DNA from: Phenylobacterium sp.
Lineage (GTDB): Bacteria > Pseudomonadota > Alphaproteobacteria > Caulobacterales > Caulobacteraceae
Direction of reading: 5' to 3'
Length of the DNA: 53,900 bases
Assembly (NCBI GenBank): GCA_020402585.1
Contig: JADBZH010000016.1
Span: 1-53,900 of the forward strand
A program made the position numbers and the translations under genes. Positions 48,111 through 53,900 of the stretch are shown piece by piece; positions within the stretch are counted from its first letter, which is position 1; each line of letters starts with the position of its first letter. The notes under the pieces are model-generated. The model searched no databases and was not told where the DNA came from. It saw only the letters and a program-made list of their open reading frames with translations.

Positions 48111-50942
48111 ATGTCCAAGCGCCTGCGCCCGACCCGGCTGGAGCACGTCCTCGACGGCGTCAGCCTGCGCGCGCGCCTGTCCGCCGCAGCCCTGGACGCC
48201 ATCGGCGACGAGGCCGAGCAGAGGCGCCGGGCCCTCGACATCCTCCGGCAGGCGCTCTTCCGCGGACGGATGATCGCCAAGGAGCGACTGGAGAACGGCG
48301 CCGGCGGGATCGAGACCGCCCGTCTCCTCTCCGGGGTGACCGACGAGGTGGTCAGCGCCCTCTATGACTTCACCACCGTCCACGTCTTCCGGGCCCGCAA
48401 TCCCACCGAGGGCGAGCGCCTGGCGCTGATGGCGGTGGGCGGCTACGGGCGCGGCGCCCTGGCGCCCTTCTCCGACCTCGATCTGTTATTCCTGCGGCCC
48501 TACAAGCAGACGCCGCACGCCGAGAGCGTGATCGAGTTCATGCTCTATGCGCTGTGGGACCTGGGCTTCAAGGTCGGCCACGCCTCCCGGACGGTGGATG
48601 AGTGCCTGCGGCTATCGCGGGAGGACTTCACCATCCGCACCTCCATCCTCGAGGCCCGACACCTGACCGGCGACGAGGCCCTGGCGGAAGACCTGATCCG
48701 CCGCTTCCAGGACGAGGTGATCCGCGGCACGGGCGCCCAGTTCGTCGCCGCCAAGCTGAAGGAGCGGGACGAGCGGCACCTCCGCGCCGGGGCCAGCCGC
48801 TACATGGTCGAGCCCAACATCAAGGAGGGCAAGGGCGCCCTTCGCGACCTCAACACCCTGTTCTGGATCGCCCGCTACCTCAATCCCGTGGCCAGCGCCG
48901 ACCGGGCCAGCGGCGTCATCCAGCTGGACATGTTCGATCGCCGGGAGGTCGCCGGGTTCATCCGGTCCATCGACTTCCTCTGGGCGGTGCGCTGCCACAT
49001 GCACTTCGCCACCGGCCGGCCCGAGGAGCGGCTGACCTTCGACCTCCAGCCCGCCATCGCCCGGCGCATGGGCTATGGGGACCGGGGCGACGCCCCGGCG
49101 GTGGAGCGCTTCATGCGGCGCTACTTCCTGATCGCCAAGGAGGTGGGCGCCCTGACCCGGGTCTTCACCGCCAAGCTGGAGGAAGAACGGGTCAAGTCCC
49201 AGCCCGGCGGCCTGTCCCGTCTCCTGCCGGGCCGCGGCCGCTCCCGCCGGCGGGAGGTGGCGCCGGGCTTCTACGCCGAGGGCGGGCGCCTGCACGTCGA
49301 GGGCCCCGCGGTCTTCGAGGCCGATCCGGTGAACCTCCTGCGCCTGTTCCTGCACGCCGACCGCGAGGGGCTCGACCTGCACCCCGACGCCTTCACCGCC
49401 GCCTCCCGGCACGCGGCGGAGATCGGACCCCGGGTCCGCCGTGATCCCGAGGCCGCCGCGGTCCTCCTGGACATCCTCGCCCGCGGCCGCGACCCGCAAC
49501 GGGCCCTGACCTTGATGAACGAGGCAGATGTCCTCGGTCGGTACCTTCCCGAGTGGAGCCGCATCGTCGCCAAGATGCAGTTCAACATGTACCACTCCTA
49601 CACGGTGGACGAGCACACCCTGCGGGCGGTCGGGGTCATCGCCGGCATTGCGGACGGCCGCTACGCCGAGGACCACCCCCTGGCCACCGCCATCATGCCC
49701 CTGATCAGCGACCGCGAGGCCCTGTTCCTCGCCATGCTGCTGCACGACACCGGAAAGGGCGGGGCCGGGGGCCAGGAGAAGGCCGGCGCGCGGGCGGCCA
49801 GGCAGGCCTGCGAGCGCCTCGGCCAGACCCGCAAGCGGATCGAGCTGGTCGCCTGGCTGGTGGAGCATCACCTGGTGATGAGCGACTACGCCCAGAAACG
49901 CGACATCTCCGACCCGCGGACCGTGGTCGACTTCGCCCGCATCGTCGAGACGCCTGAGCGGCTGAGACTGCTCCTTGTGCTGACCGTGGCGGACATCCGC
50001 GCCGTCGGTCCCGGGGTCTGGAACGGCTGGAAGGGCCAGCTCCTGCGCGAGCTCTACCGGGCGACCGAGGCCCTGTTCCGGGGCGGGCGCGGGGCCGACG
50101 ACGCCGCCGCCATCCGCCGCTACCACGAGAACGCCGCCTACGACGCCCGCATGCGCCTGGCCGAGTCCAGCCCCGACCTCGCCGGATGGGCCCAGTCCAT
50201 GGAGGACGCCTACTTCACCGCCTTCTCGGACGAGGAGGTCCGCGCCCACGGGGACCTCGTCCTCCGGGCGGCCGGGACGGGGGCGGCCACCGCCTGCCGG
50301 ATCCGGACCGACATGAACGCCGCGGAGGTCTCGGTCTCGGCCACCGACCGGCCCCGCCTCTTCGCCGACCTCGCCGCCGCCCTCAACCTGGCCGGCGCCA
50401 ACGTCATGGGCGCCCGGGTGCACACCTCCCGCCGGGGCGAGGCCCTCGACGTCTTCTTCGTGCAGGATGTCTCCGGGGCGGCCTTCGGCGCCGACAATCC
50501 CCGGGCCCTGGACCGGCTCATGTCCCTTCTGGAGTCCGCCGGCCGGGGCGAGCCCCTCAAGCGGGATGGCCGTCCGCCCGCCGAGCTCGGACGGGCCGCG
50601 GCCTTCTCCATCACCCCCACCGTCGTGCTCGACAACGACGCCTCTGAGGCGGCCACCGTGATCGAGGCCTCCGGCCGCGACCGGCCGGGCCTCCTGTCCG
50701 CCCTGGCCGAGGTCATCGCCGACACCGGCCTGTCCATCGTCTCGGCCCACATCGACGGCTATGGCGAGCGGGCGGTCGACGCCTTCTACGTTGTCGACGA
50801 CCGGGGCCGGAAACTCGACGACCCCGAACGGGCCGCCGGCCTTCGCGCTGATCTCCTCTCTGCGCTGGAGGTCGTCGACGCCCAGCCCAACCCCCGCAGC
50901 CGCGCCCACCTGCAGAAGGCCAGGGCCAGCATCGCCCGCTGA
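48111..50942 (+). CDS. glnD: Bifunctional PII uridylyltransferase/uridylyl-removing enzyme
   Basis: A 943-residue nitrogen sensor. The nucleotidyltransferase motif 'GGYGRGALAPFSDLDLLFL' (about residues 110-128) adds UMP to PII, the HD domain ('MLLHDTGKG', about 541-549) removes it, and two ACT domains (about 735-815 and 847-925, 'ATDRPRLFADLA' and 'GRDRPGLLSALAEVI') sense glutamine. I start at ATG 48111, directly downstream of a strong -10, over the TTG at 48048. The gene is followed by murJ after 45 bp. Confidence 0.96.
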   Translation: MSKRLRPTRLEHVLDGVSLRARLSAAALDAIGDEAEQRRRALDILRQALFRGRMIAKERLENGAGGIETARLLSGVTDEVVSALYDFTTVHVFRARNPTEGERLALMAVGGYGRGALAPFSDLDLLFLRPYKQTPHAESVIEFMLYALWDLGFKVGHASRTVDECLRLSREDFTIRTSILEARHLTGDEALAEDLIRRFQDEVIRGTGAQFVAAKLKERDERHLRAGASRYMVEPNIKEGKGALRDLNTLFWIARYLNPVASADRASGVIQLDMFDRREVAGFIRSIDFLWAVRCHMHFATGRPEERLTFDLQPAIARRMGYGDRGDAPAVERFMRRYFLIAKEVGALTRVFTAKLEEERVKSQPGGLSRLLPGRGRSRRREVAPGFYAEGGRLHVEGPAVFEADPVNLLRLFLHADREGLDLHPDAFTAASRHAAEIGPRVRRDPEAAAVLLDILARGRDPQRALTLMNEADVLGRYLPEWSRIVAKMQFNMYHSYTVDEHTLRAVGVIAGIADGRYAEDHPLATAIMPLISDREALFLAMLLHDTGKGGAGGQEKAGARAARQACERLGQTRKRIELVAWLVEHHLVMSDYAQKRDISDPRTVVDFARIVETPERLRLLLVLTVADIRAVGPGVWNGWKGQLLRELYRATEALFRGGRGADDAAAIRRYHENAAYDARMRLAESSPDLAGWAQSMEDAYFTAFSDEEVRAHGDLVLRAAGTGAATACRIRTDMNAAEVSVSATDRPRLFADLAAALNLAGANVMGARVHTSRRGEALDVFFVQDVSGAAFGADNPRALDRLMSLLESAGRGEPLKRDGRPPAELGRAAAFSITPTVVLDNDASEAATVIEASGRDRPGLLSALAEVIADTGLSIVSAHIDGYGERAVDAFYVVDDRGRKLDDPERAAGLRADLLSALEVVDAQPNPRSRAHLQKARASIAR

Positions 50943-50951
50943 TCCCCCCGC

Positions 50952-50980
50952 TTGACCTGCCGCCGCGGCGGAGCGCATTC
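50952..50980 (+). promoter_or_regulatory. Possible promoter of murJ
   Basis: TTGACCT (50952-50958), 14 nt, then GCGCATTC (50973-50980), 7 nt before the GTG of murJ. The -35 is good and the -10 poor. The spacing is the same as in the nfu and glnD promoters, which is the main reason to list it. Confidence 0.3.
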
Positions 50981-50987
50981 AGGTTCT

Positions 50988-52655
50988 GTGAGCGCCGCAT
51001 CCGACCCGTCGCCCCCGCAGGGTGAGCCGCCGTCCGCCGGGCCGAAGGCCGGCGGCGGACTGATCCGCGCCTCGATGGTCTTTTCCGGCCTGACCCTCCT
51101 GAGCCGCTTCCTCGGCCTGGCCCGCGACCTTGTGATCACCGCGCGGATGGGCGCCAGCCAAACCATAGCGGCGGACGCCTTCTTCACTGCCCAGGCCTTC
51201 TCCAACCTGTTCCGCCGGGTCTTCGCCGAAGGCGCCTTCGCTGCGGCCTTTGTGCCGGCCTACTCGCGCAAGCTCGCCGCAGACGGCGCGCCGGAGGCCG
51301 ACAAGCTGGCCTCCGACGCCCTCGCGGTGATGGCGGTCGCCACCGTCTTCCTGACCATCCTCGCCCAGCTGGCCATGCCCTGGATCATGCTGGTCTATTC
51401 CCCGGGCTATATCGACGACCCGGCCAAGTTCCGGCTGGCGGTCATCCTGACCCAGGTCACCATGCCCTACCTGCCCTGCATGGTGATCGCCGCCCTGCTC
51501 GCCGGCGTCCTCACCGCCCGGGGGCGGTTCATTGTCTACGGGATCTATCCGGTCGTCCTCAACATCGGCGTCCTGGCCGCCGTCCTGCCCCAGACCGATC
51601 CTGTGGACGCCGCCTACGCCGCCTCCTGGGCGACCATCGTCTCCGGGATCGCCCAGGCGGGCGTGTGCTGGTGGGGCGTCCGCCGCGCCGGGGCCCGGAT
51701 CCGCCTGGTCCTGCCGCAGCTCACCCCCGAGGTCCGCCGGTTGATCCGGCTGACCATCCCGGGCGCAGTGGCCTCCAGCGCCGTCCAGGTGAACATCTTC
51801 ATCTCCACCATGCTCGCCTCCCACGTCGCCGGCCTGCGGGTGTGGATGAGCGTCGCCGACCGGTTCTACCAGCTGCCCCTGTCCCTGGTGGGCACCGCCA
51901 TCGGCGTGGCCCTCCTGCCCCAGCTCTCAAGGGCCTTCGCCAAGGAGGACGGCCCCGAGGGCCAGGCGGTCATGGACCAGGCCCTGGTCTTCGGCCTCGC
52001 CCTCTGCCTGCCCGCCGCCGCCGCCCTTGTCGCCATGCCGGTCTACCTGGTGGACGGCCTCTTCACCCGCGGCCAGTTCCTGGAGGCGGACGCCCGGGCC
52101 GCCGGCCTGATCCTGCTGCAGTATGGCTGGGGCCTGCCCGCCTTTGTTCTGGTCAAGATCCTCCAGCCCGCTTTCTTTGCTCGCCAGGACACCCGCACCC
52201 CCATGGTCTTCTCCCTGGTGTCCGTGGTCGTGAACATCGCCCTCGGCGTCGCCCTCTTCCACGCCATCGGCTTCACCGGCCTGGCGGCGGCCACCAGCAT
52301 CGCCACCTGGATCACGGTGGCGCAGATGGCCTTCACCCTCCATCGCCGGAAGGCCTACGCCCCCTCGGCCGCCGCCTGGAGCCGGATCGCCCGGATCGTC
52401 GCGGCCAGCCTCGCCATGGGCATCCTCCTGGCCCTGGCTTCTCATTTCCGGTCGGTGCTGGAGGCGCCCCTTGCGGGCGTGTCCCTGATCGGTCTGGGGG
52501 CCAAGGAGCTGACAGTGCTCGCCGTCTGCCTGGTGGGCGCCGGCGCCTATGCCGGCCTGCTCCTGCTGTTCGGCGGCATGAGCCTGGCGGAGGTCCGCGC
52601 CGCTCTCCGCCGGCCGGCGGGCCAGGCCCCGACTCCTGAGGCGGACTTGTCCTGA
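50988..52655 (+). CDS. murJ: Lipid II flippase MurJ
   Basis: A 555-residue protein with about fourteen membrane helices of the MOP/MVF superfamily. It flips lipid II across the inner membrane for peptidoglycan synthesis. 'SGLTLLSRFLGLARDLVI' in the first helix, the 'AFFTAQAFSNLFRRVFAEGAF' block (with the conserved Arg/Glu) and 'AFFARQDTRTPM' after helix 9 are typical. The GTG at 50988 gives the usual N-terminus; the frame upstream overlaps the glnD stop. Confidence 0.95.
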   Translation: MSAASDPSPPQGEPPSAGPKAGGGLIRASMVFSGLTLLSRFLGLARDLVITARMGASQTIAADAFFTAQAFSNLFRRVFAEGAFAAAFVPAYSRKLAADGAPEADKLASDALAVMAVATVFLTILAQLAMPWIMLVYSPGYIDDPAKFRLAVILTQVTMPYLPCMVIAALLAGVLTARGRFIVYGIYPVVLNIGVLAAVLPQTDPVDAAYAASWATIVSGIAQAGVCWWGVRRAGARIRLVLPQLTPEVRRLIRLTIPGAVASSAVQVNIFISTMLASHVAGLRVWMSVADRFYQLPLSLVGTAIGVALLPQLSRAFAKEDGPEGQAVMDQALVFGLALCLPAAAALVAMPVYLVDGLFTRGQFLEADARAAGLILLQYGWGLPAFVLVKILQPAFFARQDTRTPMVFSLVSVVVNIALGVALFHAIGFTGLAAATSIATWITVAQMAFTLHRRKAYAPSAAAWSRIARIVAASLAMGILLALASHFRSVLEAPLAGVSLIGLGAKELTVLAVCLVGAGAYAGLLLLFGGMSLAEVRAALRRPAGQAPTPEADLS

Positions 52656-52772
52656 GGCGGGTTCGGCGCTATTCGCCGCCCATGATCCGGAAGCCCGCTC
52701 AGACTTCGCGATGGCGCCGCGGCTGACGCCGCCGCCCATTCGTCCGCCGCCCTTCCGGAGCTCCGCGCCTCC

Positions 52773-53807
52773 ATGACCGATACGCCTCCCCCCGCCTACG
52801 CTGGCCCCGCCCGCGTCCTGTCCGGCGTCCAGCCGACCGGCGCCCTGCACCTGGGCAACTATCTCGGCGCCCTGGTGAAGTTCACCCGGCTGCAGCACGA
52901 GATGGAGACCTTCATTTTCGTCGCTGACCTGCACGCCATCACCCAGTGGCAGGACCCGGCGCGGCTGAAGGATCAGGTGCGGGAGATCGCCGCCGCCTAC
53001 CTGGCCTCGGGCCTCGACCCGAAGGTCGCCACCATCTTCCCCCAGTCCGCCGTGCCGGCCCACGCCGAGCTCGCCTGGGTCTTCAACTGCGTCGCCCGCC
53101 TCGGCTGGCTCGACCGCATGACCCAGTTCAAGGACAAGGCGGGCAAGCACAAGGAGCGCGAGAGCGTCGGCCTCTACACCTACCCGGTGCTGCAGGCCGC
53201 CGACATCCTGCTCTACCGGGCCACCCACGTGCCGGTGGGCGAGGACCAGCGCCAGCACCTGGAGCTGACCCGCGACATCGCCGCCAAGTTCAACCACGAC
53301 TTCGACGTCCCCGGCTTCTTCCCCCTGCCCGAGGCGGTGGTGGAGGGGCCGGGCGCGCGGGTCATGTCCCTGCGCGACGGCGCGGCCAAGATGTCCAAAT
53401 CCGACCCCTCGGAGTACTCGCGCATCACCCTGACCGACGACGCCGACGCCATCGCCCAGAAGATCCGCAAGGCCCGGACCGATCCCGCGCCCCTGCCGGA
53501 GACTCTGGACGAACTGGCCGGCCGGCCCGAGGCCCTCAACCTGGTGGCCATCTACGCCGCCTTGGATGGCCGGACCTCGGCCGATGTGCTCGCCGAGTAC
53601 GCCGGCCAGGGCTTCGGAGCGTTCAAGCCCCGCCTCGCGGACCTGGCGGTGGCGAAGCTGGGCCCGGTGGGCGAGGCTATGCGCCGGTTCCTGTCCGACC
53701 CCGCCGAGATCGACCGCATCCTGTCCGACGGCGCCGAGCGGGCGCGGCGGGTCGGCGCTCCGGTCCTGGCTGAGGTCAAGGCCGCGGTCGGCTACTGGGC
53801 GGGCTGA
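52773..53807 (+). CDS. trpS: Tryptophanyl-tRNA synthetase
   Basis: A 344-residue class I synthetase. The HIGH-type motif is '[10 protein letters not shown]' (about residues 22-31) and the KMSKS motif is '[10 protein letters not shown]' (about 206-215). '[31 protein letters not shown]' in pieces is the tryptophan/adenylate pocket. The start is the ATG at 52773. It follows murJ after a 117-bp gap, an order I associate with Caulobacter relatives. Confidence 0.98.
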   Translation: MTDTPPPAYAGPARVLSGVQPTGALHLGNYLGALVKFTRLQHEMETFIFVADLHAITQWQDPARLKDQVREIAAAYLASGLDPKVATIFPQSAVPAHAELAWVFNCVARLGWLDRMTQFKDKAGKHKERESVGLYTYPVLQAADILLYRATHVPVGEDQRQHLELTRDIAAKFNHDFDVPGFFPLPEAVVEGPGARVMSLRDGAAKMSKSDPSEYSRITLTDDADAIAQKIRKARTDPAPLPETLDELAGRPEALNLVAIYAALDGRTSADVLAEYAGQGFGAFKPRLADLAVAKLGPVGEAMRRFLSDPAEIDRILSDGAERARRVGAPVLAEVKAAVGYWAG

Positions 53808-53848
53808 GGGGCCTTGTCTCCGCCCCGGCGGCAGGTCACGCTGGCGCC

Positions 53849-53900
53849 ATGACCCTTCAGGCGGCCTCTCCCCGCAAGTTCCTGGTGATCGCCGACGGCA
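53849..53900 (+). CDS. Start of a universal-stress-like gene (3' truncated)
   Basis: An ATG at 53849 opens a frame running off the right edge. The 17 visible residues 'MTLQAASPRKFLVIADG' resemble the N-terminus of UspA-type proteins that often follow trpS in alphaproteobacteria. Too little is visible for a firm call. Confidence 0.4.
   Translation, partial: MTLQAASPRKFLVIADG

Noticed and set aside
48612..50978. Very long open frame antisense to glnD (788 codons); similar ones antisense to metK, lnt, corC and the sulfatase
   Set aside because: High GC with biased third positions leaves the opposite strand free of stops. The translations are low-complexity Gly/Arg/Asp-rich and have no domain, while the sense genes have clear motifs.
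1..53900. CRISPR arrays, tRNA or rRNA genes, insertion sequences, integrases
   Set aside because: I read for repeat arrays, T-loop sequences, transposase motifs and terminal repeats and found none I could support. A tRNA or ncRNA scan would be decisive.

Overview
The window is high-GC DNA from what is very probably a member of the Caulobacteraceae (Alphaproteobacteria; Phenylobacterium, Caulobacter or a close relative). This rests on the tsaB-rimI-fur-miaB-phoH-ybeY-corC-lnt-metK-trmB gene order, on glnD-murJ-trpS, on Caulobacter-type lipoprotein, DUF4402 and DUF4893 proteins, and on sigma-73-like promoters that end almost on the start codon. It is dense bacterial chromosome with no rRNA, tRNA, CRISPR array, insertion sequence or prophage that I could recognise. 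Both edges cut a gene.

Layout. 1-5.4 kb: an edge-truncated saccharopine-dehydrogenase-like reductase, then on the minus strand a lipoprotein, a MAPEG protein, argG and kup. 5.5-14.8 kb: a plus-strand housekeeping run, nfu, tsaB, rimI, fur, miaB, phoH, ybeY, corC, lnt, metK, trmB, mostly joined by overlapping start and stop codons. 14.8-17.3 kb: a minus-strand operon rlmN, DUF350, serine-peptidase-like protein. 17.4-22.1 kb: catabolic-type genes (quinone oxidoreductase-like, SDR, EamA transporter, phosphotransferase-like, thioesterase-like).

22.2-27.5 kb: a divergent accessory cluster for making or attaching an unusual sugar or conjugate. It has a truncated methyltransferase-like remnant, an ATP-grasp ligase and a Gfo/Idh/MocA oxidoreductase on the minus strand, and a DegT-type aminotransferase and a GT-B glycosyltransferase on the plus strand. 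The shared 152-bp control region has a near-consensus CtrA site and a 17-bp palindrome centred on a GANTC methylation site. 29.2-34.5 kb: a five-gene fimbria-like operon (two DUF4402 subunits, a novel secreted protein, a PapD-like chaperone, and an usher-like outer-membrane protein with C-terminal SdrD-B/Cna-B-type domains). It is preceded by a perfect sigma-54 promoter, a CtrA half-site and a dyad. This is the most interesting region.

34.5-45.7 kb: secreted or degradative enzymes (S9 peptidase, sulfatase, HSL-type hydrolase, beta-lactamase-fold hydrolase, Baeyer-Villiger-type monooxygenase, PhyH dioxygenase) and small proteins (TerB-like, DUF4893). 45.7-53.9 kb: a NatA/NatB-type ABC exporter, then glnD, murJ, trpS and the first codons of a universal-stress-like gene.

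Best regulatory observations: the sigma-54 promoter of the fimbrial operon; a palindromic operator for metK hidden inside the 3' end of lnt; and probable leaderless mRNAs for glnD and nfu. All functions are read from sequence motifs and family knowledge; no database search was run.
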